Assembly: GCA_037693485.1 (NCBI GenBank)
Contig: CM075345.1
Location: forward strand, 94,198,001-94,262,000
Reading direction: 5' to 3'
Length of the DNA stretch: 64,000 nucleotides
DNA from: Kitagawia praeruptora
Lineage: Eukaryota; Streptophyta; Magnoliopsida; Apiales; Apiaceae
Shown here: positions 10,453 to 20,812 of the stretch, piece by piece
How positions within the stretch are numbered: the stretch's first letter is position 1
Layout: every line of letters starts with the position of its first letter
Position numbers and translations under genes: made by a program
Notes under the pieces: model-generated
Database searches by the model: none
What the model was told of the DNA's origin: nothing
Seen by the model: the letters and a program-made list of their open reading frames with translations, nothing else

Positions 10453-12337
10453 CTAGCTTAAAACCCGTGCAATGCACGGACGTTCTTTAATATAACAGAA
10501 TATTTGTTTGAATTAAAAATTTTAAAACATAAACTTTCTTGGCTTAAAATTTTAGAAAAATATGTTCTGATATAAATATATATATGTTGTCCGTGATATT
10601 TTTAGAAAATGATGGATTTTAGTTTGAAAATATTGAAAAGATGAAATATTTTAGCTGAAAACGTAATCGGTTAGTTATTAGTTATTATATTGTTATTATT
10701 TTATTGTACTTAATTAAAGCAAACCAAATAGGTTTTTCTTAAAAAAATATAAAAAAATAGAAAAGATAATGTATTTTAGCTGAAAATGGTAATTGATTAA
10801 TTATCAGTAATTATAATATGTTATTTTATTAAACATAATTGCTCATAGTTTTTTTAGAAAATGAAAAATTTTAGCTATATAAACTGTATTTTACGTAAAA
10901 AGAAAAATTGGCTATTGAAAAATAGAAAATGTAGCATATTTTACTTGAAAAAGGAAAGAATTTCTCATATTTTATGTGATAAAAGATTAGTTATTGAAAA
11001 ATAGAAAAGGTAACATGTTTTACCCCAAGAAGGAAATTTATTAGTTATTAGTAATTATAAATAATTAAGTAAGGATAACATGAAGATGACATGATTTATG
11101 TGAAAATGGTAATTGATTAGTTTATAGTAATTATAATTTAATTATGTTATTTTACTAAATAAAATTGCTCATAGTTTTTAGAAAATGAGAAATTAATGTT
11201 GCCCGTTATATTTCTAGAAAAAAAGGAATTTTATTAGAAAAAATTGATTAGTTTATAGTGATTATAATTTAATTATGTTATTTTACTAAATAAAATTGCT
11301 CATAGTTTTTAGAAATTGAGAAATTTAATGTTGCCCGTTATATTTCTAGAAAAAAAGTGAATTTAATTAGAAAAAATAGAAAAGATTATATATTTTAGTT
11401 GAATTGGTTAATTATTAGTATTATAATATTATTATTATTTTATTTTTATTAAATAGAAACGCCCGTGATATTATTGGAAAAAAGGAGGTTTTAGTAAGAG
11501 AAAAGAAAAAAGGTAACGTGTTTTGGCTGAAAAAGGTAACCGTCCATGATATAATTGGAAAAAGAAAGATTTTAGTTAGAGAAAAGAGAAAAAGTAACGT
11601 GTTTTGAATGAAAAAGGTACTACCTCCGTCCCAAAAAGACTGAGCTGGTTTGACTTTCACGGAGATTAAGAAAATGTAGTAGAAAAAGAGTAAAGTTAGT
11701 TGAAAAGTGGATAAAGTGGTGGGACCTATTAATATTTAATTATAAATTTGAGATAGTGGAGGAAAGTAGTGGATGTAATGGTGTAAAAAAGAGTATAAAA
11801 TGGAGAAGTAGTGGGTGTAATAGTGAAAAGTAGTGTTCAAAAATAGTAAGTAAAGTAGGTTCATTAGTTTTGGGACGTCCCAAAAAGGAAAGTGTGTCAA
11901 TCTTTTTGGGACGGAGGGAGTAATTGATTAGTTAATAGTAATTATAATATAATTATGTTATTTTATTAAACAAAATTTCTCGTAATGTTTTTAAAAAAGA
12001 GAAATTTTAGTTAGATAAAATGTAAAAGATATTCTAATTTAGCTGAAAAAGGAAATTATTTAATTATTGAAAAATAGAAAAGGTAATATGACCTGAAAAA
12101 GAAATTGATTCATAAAGGAGAAATTTTAGTTAGATAAAATATAAAAGATATTGTATTTTACTTGAAAAAAGAAATTATTTAATTCTTAAAAAGTAGAAAA
12201 GATAATATGTTTAATTCGGAAAAGGAAATTGATTAGTTAGTAGTAATTGAGTAAGGGTAAATACGTAAAATCAACAGGTACCGTACCGACCAACCAACCG
12301 ACTAACCAAACTTTTAATGTTTCGGCTTTTATATAAT
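10453..12337 (-). mobile_element. non-autonomous Helitron, copy 1
   Basis: Read on the minus strand, the 3' end is CCGTGCATTGCACGG (hairpin) then GTTTTAAG then CTAG, followed by T: a textbook Helitron terminus at 10453-10456. The other end carries ATTATATAAAAGCCGAAACA, as in copies 2 and 3, but lacks the first bases because copy 2 abuts it at 12338. There is no Rep/helicase gene. The body is a degenerate repetition of a unit containing GGTAATTGATTAGTTAATAG and GATATAATTGGAAAAAGAG. It contains the Stowaway at 11620-11920. Confidence 0.85.
11620..11920. mobile_element. Stowaway MITE (301 bp)
   Basis: The ends CTACCTCCGTCCCAAAAAGA and TCTTTTTGGGACGGAGGGAG are flanked by TA on each side (11618-11619, 11921-11922). 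The related Helitron copy at 34899 carries the uninterrupted site at about 35883-35892, which confirms the boundaries and the TA duplication. Confidence 0.95.
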
Positions 12338-14091
12338 CTAGCTTATAACCCGTGCGAAGCACAGGTTTCTTTTGATAGGTTATAAAATTTATTTAACATT
12401 ATAATTATGAAATTTGAATTTTTAGTAAATTAATTTAATCATGTAATATATCTTATTATTAGATCTAACGATTCTTATTTATTACTAAAAATAATGATTT
12501 GAATATATGGTGAGATATTTTTTAGTGTATATTATTTAATTTTATTAAATAGAACCGTCCGTGATATAATTGGAAAAAGAGAGATTTTAGTTTGAAAAAA
12601 TAGAAAAAGATAACGTGAAAATTAAAAGGTGACATACTTTAGGGTGAAAATGGTAATTGATTAGTTTATAGTAATTATAATTTAATTGTTATTTTACTAA
12701 ATAAAATTGCAGGTAATATTTTTAGAAAATGAGAAATTAATGTTACCGTGATATTTCTAAAAAAAGGAATTTAATTAGAAAAAATAAAAAAGATGATACG
12801 TTTTTAGTTGAAAAGGTAATCGGTTAATTAATAGCATTGTAATATTATGATTTTTTTTTTATTAAATAGAATCGCCCGTGATATAATTTGAAAAAGAGAG
12901 GTTTTAGTTAGAGAAAATAAAAAAGGTAACTTGTTTTGGCTGAAAAAGGTAACCCGTTATATAATTGGAAAAAAATATTTTATTTAGAGAAAAGAGAAAA
13001 GAAAAAAAATTTATTAGTTAACAGTATTTATAATTTTTTTTAATTAGATAAAATATAAAAGATATTATATTTTACCTGAAAAAGGAAACTGTTTAGTTAT
13101 TAGAAAAAAAGGTAACAGGTTTAACCTTAAAAGTAGGTTGATTTGTAAAGTAAAAATTTTAGTTAAATAAAATATAAAAGAAGATTTTTAAAAGGTAACT
13201 CGTGATATAATTGGAAAAAGAGATATTTTAGTTAGAGAAAAGAGAAAAGATAATTTGAACGAAAAAATTAATTAATTAGTTAGTAGTAATTATAATATGC
13301 TTTTTAGTTAGATAAAATATAGAAAATATTATATTTTAACTGAAAAAGGAAACTGCTTAGTTATTAAAAAGAAAAGAAAAGGTAACATGCTTAACCTGAA
13401 AAAGGAAATTGATTAGTAAAGCAAAAATTTTAAAGGTAACATGTTTAACCTGAAAAAGGAAATTGATTAGTAAAACAAAAAATTTAGTTAGATAAAATAT
13501 AAAAAAAGATTTTATCTGTAATAAATAAGGGTAATTAGGTAAATTCAATAGGTACCACCTGAAAAAGGAAACTGCTTAGTTATTAAAAAAAATGTAACAC
13601 GTTTAACCTGAAAAAGTAGGTTGATTTGTAATGTAGAAATTTTAGTTAAATAAAATATAAAAGAAGATTTTTAAAAGGTAACTCGTGATATAATTGGAAA
13701 AAGAGATATTTTAGTTAGAGAAAAGAGAAAAGATAATTTGAATGAAAAAATTAATTAATTAGTTAATTGTAATTATAATATGCTTTTTAGTTAGATAAAA
13801 TATAAAATATATTATATTTTAACTGAAAAAGGAAACTGTTTAGTTATTAAAAAGAAAAGAAAAGATAACATGTTTAACCTGAAAAAGGAAATTGATTAGT
13901 AAAACAAAAATTTTAAAGGTAACATGTTTAACCTGAAAAAGGAAATTGATTAGTAAAACAAAAATTTTAGTTAGATAAAATATAAAAAAAGATTTTATCT
14001 GTAATTAAGTAAGGGTAATTAGGTAAATTCAACAGGTACCAACCAACCGACCAACCAAACTTTTAATGTTTCGGAATTTATATAATAGTAT

Positions 14092-14094
<3 letters not shown>
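12338..14094 (-). mobile_element. non-autonomous Helitron, copy 2, head-to-tail with copy 1
   Basis: The minus-strand 3' end has the hairpin GTGCTTCGCAC, then GGGTTATAAG, then CTAG at 12338-12341. The minus-strand 5' end is TCTATACTATTATATAAA at 14094, the usual plant Helitron TC start. The body is related to copies 1 and 3. The 3' CTAG directly touches the truncated 5' end of copy 1 with no host DNA between. There is no Rep/helicase gene. Confidence 0.85.
13077..14040. repeat. ~483-bp tandem duplication inside Helitron copy 2
   Basis: The stretch beginning CTGAAAAAGGAAACTG near 13077 is repeated from about 13559. For example, the string ACTCGTGATATAATTGGAAA occurs at 13198 and again at 13681. 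Identity is high, with a few substitutions and small indels, so the duplication is younger than the split from copies 1 and 3, which lack it. Confidence 0.75.

Positions 14095-14155
<61 letters not shown>
14095..14155. repeat. (TA)n microsatellite
   Basis: About 60 bp of pure TA repeat between the 5' end of Helitron copy 2 and hairpin element A1. It is a probable target tract of both. Confidence 0.95.
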
Positions 14156-14158
<3 letters not shown>

Positions 14159-14499
14159 ATTGCTCCATACAGAACACTTTTATATAACAAACAATAAAGA
14201 ACACCTTAGATCTAATAGTTCCAATGGCCCCGCCAGGGGCACCGAATACAAAAAGTTGTTATTTTTGTACCCTCTATTAAGCCAGCAAAAAAAAAATTAA
14301 AAATTTTACTATTCATGATGACGTCACTGATGACGCCATCGTCATGAACAGTAACTTTTAAATTTATTTTTTTGCTGGCTTGATAGAGGGTAAAAAAATA
14401 ACAACTTTTTGTATTGGGTGGTCCCGCCAGGGGCAATGAATCTATTAGATCTAAGGTGTTCTTTATTGTTTGTTATATAAGGTGTTTGTTATGGAGTGC

Positions 14500-14503
<4 letters not shown>
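14156..14503. mobile_element. hairpin element, terminal type A, copy A1
   Basis: The ends GTCATTGCTCCATACAGAAC and GTTTGTTATGGAGTGCAACT are inverted. Each arm then has a TAGATCTAATAG string, the GC hairpin motif GGCCCCGCCAGGGGC (left; GTCCCGCCAGGGGC right), a (C)AATACAAAAAGTTGTTATT string and a CCTCTAT-x-CAGCAAAA string. The loop holds two TGACGTCA-type palindromes near 14320-14345. The whole element is a near-perfect snapback. (TA)n tracts flank both sides, so no separate target duplication can be read. No coding capacity. Confidence 0.9.

Positions 14504-14556
<53 letters not shown>
14504..14556. repeat. (TA)n microsatellite
   Basis: TA tract on the right side of hairpin element A1. Confidence 0.95.
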
Positions 14557-14561
<5 letters not shown>

Positions 14562-15194
14562 TTAGTCACAAATTTTTTTTTTTTAAATATGAATCTATAG
14601 TAGCTTGTTTCTTCTTTCCACCAAAGCCAAAATTAGCCTCATCCTTCATTTTATGTAAAACATAAATAATTCCAGGTATGTTTTGCTCTTGTTGTAACAA
14701 GTAATTGTTCAAAGTGCTGATGAAATTCTATCATGTTAATATTATCATTTAATATTATGTTGTATGTTCATGAATTTATATTTTAGAATTACAATAAACT
14801 TTAGATGATTGAGTTTCTATACGATGTACACAACACATGTTACATGTATCTGGTGCAATTTTTTATATGCATGAATCTAGTTTTTAGATATAATTAATCA
14901 TAACAAAAGTAATTTTAGATCAAATACATGTGATTGATTCTTGTTTTTAAACATAAAGTATTGTAATACGTAAACATAAAAATTCGGTAAAGTAATAAAA
15001 TATTACTTTATCAATAAAGTAATAAAATATTATTATATCGATAAAGTAATAAATTCGGTAAAGTAATATTTTTTTCCGGTCCCAAGAGTATTACTTTAAG
15101 GAGGTTTAACTGTATATCCATATTTTAATACATTAAACTCAATGCTTATTTTAAGATGATTTTTGTTAAAAGGAAAGAAGTAATGTACAGTGTG

Positions 15195-15395
15195 CTGTTC
15201 GGCTAACCTTATTTTAAGGACTTATGGACTTATTTTCGGATAAAAAATTTATATTTTGATAATTTGTTTTTATACAAGTATTTAATGTATGTTTGAGATT
15301 CAATAAGTTACAAAATAAGTTGGAAAGTTAGGAATCTCTAACTTTATATTAAAATAAGTTGACTTATTCTGGAAAAAAGTTTCCCCAAACACCCC
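15195..15395. mobile_element. small hAT-like MITE
   Basis: The ends TGTTCGGCTAACCTT and AGTTTCCCCAAACACCCC are roughly inverted. CAGTGTG occurs directly on both sides (15188-15194 and 15396-15402) as a target duplication. Sequence inside (AATAAGTTGACTTATTCTGG) matches the element at 4476-4672 in the opposite orientation. Confidence 0.6.
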
Positions 15396-15402
15396 CAGTG
15401 TG

Positions 15403-16450
15403 TTGCAAGAGTTTCAATAAATTAACAATTACAATTAGGTAACGGAAAATCATGGAAATTTAAAAAAGAAAAAAAAGGTCCAAGAAAGCAATGAAAGCAA
15501 GGATTTTCTTTCCAAGAAAGTACCTCTTTTTTTTTTTTTTTCTAAAGACAGTACTTTTAAATGTGATAGTAATTGGAATACTATATTATGTATTATTCTA
15601 ACACAAAACATATTATATTTCAATTAATATTTCATTTTAAATTAGTTTCATAAAATTTCTGTCATGAAGTTATTATAGCGAGAATTACACAAATATAAAT
15701 GTCATTTATAAATATATTTTTCTAAAAAAAGTTAAAGTAGATTAGTACAACACATTTACACCCAATTTAAAATAAAATTTTCGCATGCTAAATATTATAA
15801 CAATAAATATCATACACTTTCTTGGCTTTTACTTTTGATACCTCCAATTTTTAGATTGCAAATTTGCTAATTTCAAAAGGTGTAAAATATGATGAATGAA
15901 ATTGTAATAATTGTGAATTTGACTAATCATTATGGTTGTAAAAATCGGTAATCGGTATAAATTGGTTGAGGTACTGATTTAAGATTACTCGGGTAATCGG
16001 GGATTAATCGGAAGGATTAATCGGAGTATTAATCGGATATTATAATAATATTTAATATATTAGTCTAATTTACAATTAAACATATCATTTTAAATAAATT
16101 CATAGGATTAATCGGATTTCAAAAATCGAATCGATTGATTACCTTACTGAGGATTAATCGGCTAAATCGGGGATTTTTAGAATCATGCACATGGACAAAT
16201 ATGATTTGTAGTTTAATGAAATATTACCTCATAGATTAATTTTTGTTTACCTTGTATATTTGCAATGTGTTAACTAATTTAATCATTATAATATAAGTTT
16301 AGTTTAGTAGAATTTTTTAAATACAATATTAATTTGAATATTATGTATTATGTAATACACTTTATAATATTTTAAAACAGAACATATAAAATACCTTATT
16401 GTATTTTTATCTTGAAAATATCTAAAATGTAGTAACTCATGTTTTGATTT
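15403..16450. other. non-coding stretch with a GATTAATCGG-rich remnant
   Basis: Between about 15940 and 16185 the motif GGATTAATCGG or its variants occurs at least six times. The outer strings TTGTAAAAATCGG and GATTTTTAGAA are roughly inverted, which suggests an old TIR element without a readable target duplication. The rest is AT-rich without genes. Confidence 0.4.
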
Positions 16451-16474
16451 TAAGTTTTGATATATATATATATA

Positions 16475-16845
16475 GGGGTCTGCTCAAATGAGACCCCCAT
16501 TATAATGAGAGCCTCTTTTATAATGAGTCCCCCTCATATATCTTTTTTTCTAAAGGGCCCCGCCAGGGGCACCCAATACGAAAAATGCTCATAATTATAT
16601 CCTCTATCAATTCATCAAAAAAAAAAATTTAAAAGAAATTAAAAAAACTGCTGCCATGTCATCATTTTTTTTTTTGAAAAAGAAATTATTTTTTAAATTT
16701 TTTTTTTGATGAATGAATAGAGGGTAGAATTATAAGACTTTTTCGTATTGGGTGCCCCTGGCGGGGCCCTTTAGAATAAAAGATATATGAGGGGGACTCA
16801 TTATAAGAGAGGGTCTCATTATAAGGGGGTCTCATTTGAGCACCT

Positions 16846-16848
<3 letters not shown>
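16475..16848. mobile_element. hairpin element, terminal type B, copy B1
   Basis: The ends GGTCTGCTCAAATGAGACCC and GGTCTCATTTGAGCACC are inverted, followed by repeated TTATAATGAG strings. Then come the shared inner cassette GGCCCCGCCAGGGGCACC, CAATACGAAAAA and CCTCTAT-x-ATTCATCAAAA, mirrored in the right arm. TA tracts flank both sides. No coding capacity. Confidence 0.9.

Positions 16849-16900
<52 letters not shown>
16849..16900. repeat. (TA)n microsatellite
   Basis: About 50 bp of TA separating hairpin element B1 from the left end of the 14.9-kb Pack element. Confidence 0.95.
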
Positions 16901-16903
<3 letters not shown>

Positions 16904-17900
16904 GCACTCCATACAGAACACTTTAAATAAAGAACAATCATCATCACCGTTAATTTTTTGGACGCTCATGACTATAAGATAAAAACATAAACACTGTTGT
17001 TATTCATAACGGACATGACAATCTCCCACGAGAAACTCACGCTGAAAACTAAATAGAAATTGAAGATTCTTAACTCATAATTGATTAATTGAAGCGGAAA
17101 TTGAAGAATCGAAGAAACCAAGCATAAATCGGAGAATCCAAGCAGAAATGGAAGAATCTAAGATCATAATCGAAGAATCAAACAGAAATCGAAAAATCGA
17201 AGCTAAGAATCGAAAACGGAGTTAATTCCTTCAATATTTAGTGTATTATCGTTCAAAATCGTTGAGGTAATGATTTAAAAATCAGGTTTTATGATTTTGT
17301 GTCTAATTATTATTACTCTTGAATTATACGAGAGATTCTAAGTTAGATTCCATTTTTGTTTGAAATTGTGTTCTACCAATCTAAAGCGAAGCTGCTTCTT
17401 AGTTGAAGAATCACCGAAAATTCATTCAGAAATTGAAATATCTTTAAGAATTATTCAGAGACATTTTACATAGTTGAGGTAATGCTTTGAAAAGTCAGGT
17501 TTATGATTATCTTACAAGTGTTGTAGAAAGTTAGGGTTTTGAAATGATAATATGCAATTCGTGCATGAGATTCTACACTTGATTAAATTATTATACCAAT
17601 TTTTAGAAAAGTTAAGCCTAAACTAGATGATGATTCTCTATTTGATTCTGTGATAGTTTCTATAACTAATTTTACAGGTGTAGTTATGGGGACATGTGTA
17701 ATATGTTGTTTTATGAAAAGAGATGATACATTACATTGTATGCTACAGTTGATTGTTTTTTATTGTATGGGGACAAGTGTAGTTGATTGATGCCCCTGCG
17801 GGGCCTTCTAACAGATGACGACGATGATATTAAGCTCGATACTTATTTAAGTAAATTTGATTCTATGATAGATTCTATGTTAGTTGTCATTAGTTTCTGT
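16901..17900. repeat. left inverted arm of the Pack element
   Basis: The arm carries many GAAGAATC / GAATCGAA strings (about 17065-17215), two copies of TTGAGGTAATG (17256 and 17474), and the GC hairpin TGCCCCTGCGGGGCC at 17791. The right arm has the complementary features in reverse order, including CATTACCTCAAATTG near 31456 and GGCCCCGTAGGGGCA at 24112. Such sub-terminal repeats are typical transposase-binding regions, but binding is inference. Confidence 0.75.
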
Positions 17901-18483
17901 ATGGTCATGAATCTCCAGTTCTGTACTGCACTATAAGTTATCTCTTAGGATTGAGGTGTGAACTTTTGGTTGTATAAAATAATAAACTACACGAAATTTT
18001 GATAATAATATTTTTTTAATTCATCAGTTGAATTATGCAAAAAGTAGAATTTTTATTGAACAAGCTTATCAACTATTTGTCTAATTTCAAGGAATATATA
18101 CATCAGGTGGAAATTCTTCACAAGTTGCTTGGCAGTAAATGATATGCCTTGCCTACCTTTTGGCCATGCTCATATGTGATCAAATATATGCACCACTATG
18201 TTGCTCATTATTTAAACATAAAAATTATTTATAGCCTTGAACTATTGGGAAAGATTGTTTGATTTGTGGATAGAGGTTTGACATTGTATTAATAATTATT
18301 ATGGAAAATTATAATCTATTTTTTGTGTAGCTTTTGTGCTCTGGTTAATTTGAGCTACTGTTTGCTTGTCAATTGCATGATTTGCCTCTGATTGCTAGTA
18401 AGGTTGAGGATGTATAGAGGACTGAGAATCGACAATACATTCCTGGTCACTAGTATTCTAAACTTTATGTTTACTTTTTGTAA

Positions 18484-18810
18484 AATTTTAGCAGGGAAGT
18501 TGACAGAAGCAGTTTTGGAGATAGCACAGATAATAACAATCATTATCCACGGTTGAAGAATGCAAGGGATGTTTACACATCAGAAGACACTTTCCGTTTG
18601 TTTGAACATGAACGTAAAAAGATGAGAACTCTAGACATTGATGTTAAAAATGATATGGATTTAAGTGATAGAGGCCTTGAAATCACCTATGAAGTTGGAA
18701 AGTCTTGGCAGTTCGAAAGGCGTTATACTGTTATTGTGCTTCCCATGGATGGCATAGTGGAGTATAGCTGCAAATATTTCGAATTGTCAGGGGTGCTCTG
18801 CAGTCACGTA
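18484..18810 (+). pseudogene. captured fragment of a FAR1-related gene (SWIM zinc-finger region)
   Basis: From a plausible splice acceptor (TTTTAG at about 18487-18492) one open frame reads NARDVYTSEDTFRLFEHERK, then YEVGKSWQFERRYTVIVLP and EYSCKYFELSGVLCSHV. The last part is the SWIM finger (C-x-C-x(n)-C-x-H) of FAR1/FHY3-related proteins, which act in light signalling and derive from Mutator transposases. The upstream MULE-type catalytic domain is missing and the frame runs directly into the WD40 fragment, so it cannot encode the parental protein. A fragment of an old MULE transposase is an alternative, but the spacing matches FAR1-related proteins. Confidence 0.72.
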
Positions 18811-19190
18811 CATATATCTTATACTCTGGTGCGAGTGATAGATCGATAGTCATGTGGGAAAAGAATGAATATTGCAACATGGTGGTGGCTGGTATGCTGA
18901 AGGGGCATACGAAGTCCATATTGTGCCCAGGCATGACAAATGACATTTTGTGCAGTGGTTCAGCAGATGCAACTGTAAGGATCTGGAAAGGTGTCGAGAG
19001 GATCTACTCTTGCTTGGCTGTGTTGGAAGGCAATGGAGCCCCCGTCAAGTGTTTGACAATAGCAAGTGATAATTGTTCCAACCAGTCTGATACTACATCT
19101 TCATATCACCTCTACAGTTGCAGTTTGGATTGTGACATCAAGATGTGGCAGTTTTTAGTCCCAAACCTTTGTGATAACACGCCTTCTAAT
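18811..19190 (+). pseudogene. captured fragment of a JINGUBANG-type WD40 gene
   Basis: Starting at LYSGASDRSIVMWEKNEYC in one frame, then GMLKGHTKSILCPG, DILCSGSADATVRIWKG, YSCLAVLEGNGAPVKCL and LYSCSLDCDIKMWQFLVPN: three to four WD40 blades of the JINGUBANG family, whose members act in pollen dormancy and development. The normal protein has about seven blades; only the C-terminal ones are here. The fragment begins within a few bases after the FAR1-type SWIM histidine, in another frame, so the two were joined artificially. The stop comes after a (TA)n tract at 19217-19255 that interrupts the downstream sequence. Confidence 0.75.
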
Positions 19191-19212
19191 TTGCAAATGT
19201 TTCTAGTTATTT

Positions 19213-19216
<4 letters not shown>

Positions 19217-19255
<39 letters not shown>
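19217..19255. repeat. (TA)n microsatellite inside the WD40 fragment's 3' part
   Basis: TA tract of about 38 bp with no hairpin element attached to it. The open frame running through it yields a meaningless Tyr-Ile repeat. Confidence 0.9.
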
Positions 19256-19258
<3 letters not shown>

Positions 19259-19532
19259 AGGTGCTTTGTGAAATTCTACAAACATATATGTGTGTTTTTA
19301 TTGTAGTTGCTGAGATGCTAGTTTTATGTTTCTTTGATAGTAGATATATATGTCAAATGCTATGTTAGATTCTATCTTACTAGCACAAGATCATTTATAA
19401 TTTCTTAAGAAGTTCAAATTGTCTGTTTTAAAAACTAACGTGAAGTGCTTTGTGAGATGCTCCACTAGTTTTTCTATTTCTTTGTGAAAGAGGCTTATAA
19501 TTACTATGGGTGGATTTAATGACCATGTTACC

Positions 19533-19960
19533 ATGGCCGGAGGATGCCTCCAAGCCCTAGCCCGAGGTCTTTTTTCTCATCAATATTGGGTGATGATGTT
19601 AGATTATTTCCTGATTTAACAAGTGATAATAAAGGAGGGACCTTATATCCACCTGCTGCGGAGAATAATATGGCAGGAAATGCAGAAGATAAGAACAATG
19701 GAGGAGTAGGTGCAGATGATGGTCAAATTAATAATCTAGCTAGGTTCATCTTCTGAACAAAAATCAAGCATGCGAAAAGGTCTATCAGAAAGAATGGCTG
19801 CTAGAGCTGGTTTTAGTGCTCCAAGATTAGATACCGAAAGCATCAGACCTGCTGACCTTTCACAGAGTTCTGGAATGTAGTCTCCTTACTTAACAATTCC
19901 TCCTGGTCTTAGTCCAACTACCCTGCTAGATTCCCCTATTTTTCTCAAATTCGATGGTAA
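19533..19960 (+). pseudogene. captured N-terminal fragment of a WRKY2-type (group I) transcription factor gene
   Basis: The reading MPPSPSPRSFFSSILGDDVR and, after a one-base frame change near 19743, SSSEQKSSMRKGLSERMAAR then AGFSAPRLDTESIRPADLSQ and SPYLTIPPGLSPTTLLDSPI are the conserved N-terminal elements of WRKY2-like proteins, including the proline-directed SP cluster phosphorylated by MAP kinases in this group. A stop codon follows SQSSGM. Both WRKY domains are absent. The fragment keeps its original gene order but no intact frame. Confidence 0.82.
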
Positions 19961-20084
19961 GCTTTAGCACATGGTATCTGTCTTTCTCTGCAAAACATTT
20001 AGGTAAAGATGATTTGAGTGAGATATGTTGAAGGTCTGTACTTGGTATTTATATACAACGGGAAGTGGGTATTTATAGTTTAAT

Positions 20085-20812
20085 GATCAGATAGAACAAG
20101 TCACCAGGCAGGATAACGAGGAGAAACTAATTGAGAGGATAACTGAAATGGTAAATTCCTTCATAACTAAATATTTTCCCCGATGTTACTTGGGTATATC
20201 ATTCTATATGGTGCTCAACAAAAGTTTGTCTGATTTTAACAGAATTGTTTTGTTGTCTACGAACGTTTAGTTTCGGTTGTAAGTTTAATTAGTAGAGAAT
20301 ATAAGAAAACATGAAAATCTTTGGGTAATTTTGAGTATCACAAGCTATTAAACTGCAGAATAATATATGGATACTATTTTATGTTGTCTATAGATTCATT
20401 TTCACCTGAATCATGCCCTTTGGACCTAATAGTCTTGACAACATTTAAGTACTGTATTTATACAAAATGTACTTCCATCATAGCCATTCTACTTGAAACT
20501 TTAAACATTCTAGATGAGATATATAGTAATCAGTAGTGAGCTTCAGAATAAATAAGCAAAATTGTTATTCTACAGGTTGAGTTGAAGTTCAAAGAGAACA
20601 GTGCGAGGCTTGTGCAGTAGCTAGAAGAAGAGAAGGCCAAGCTTGAGCAGAAGCTTGCAGAAGAGAAGGAAAGGCTTAAACTTGCAGAAGAGAAGTATGG
20701 GCTTGAGCAGAAGCTTGCAGAACAGAAGGCTCGGTTTAATCAGCAGCTGGTAGAAGAGAAGGCTCGGCTTGAGAGGGAACAAGCTGGAAGGATGAATTGT
20801 ACTATTCTATGA
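20085..20812 (+). pseudogene. captured C-terminal fragment of an AIG1/IAN-type GTPase gene
   Basis: One exon ends at 20150 with DNEEKLIERITEM before a GT donor; a second starts after an AG acceptor at 20575 and reads VELKFKENSARL, a stop (TAG near 20619), then a charged coiled coil (LEEEKAKLEQKLAEEKERLK and further heptads) to the TGA at 20812. The EKLIERITEMV string plus coiled coil is the C-terminus of plant AIG1-like (immune-associated nucleotide-binding) GTPases. The GTPase domain with its P-loop is absent. Intron retention shows that it was captured as genomic DNA, not from mRNA. Confidence 0.7.

Larger units (their letters stand above)
10273..15112. mobile_element. pogo/Emigrant-like Tc1-mariner element containing nested insertions
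   Basis: The left end CAGTTAAACCTCGATTAAGT at 10273 and the right end TTAAGGAGGTTTAACTG at 15112 are inverted repeats flanked by TA on both sides. The inner strings AATTAATAAATTTCG, CGGTCCCAAC and AGTAATAAA are those of the Emigrant/Lemi (pogo-like) MITEs of eudicots. The element's own sequence is only about 10273-10440 and 14935-15112; everything between is later insertions (two Helitrons, a hairpin element, TA tracts). No transposase was seen. Confidence 0.75.

Noticed and set aside
14414..14665. Open frames with long Tyr-Ile strings (also at 18852, 32432, 33205, 33545, 36228)
   Set aside because: They are translations of (TA)n microsatellites flanking hairpin elements; no protein family is involved.
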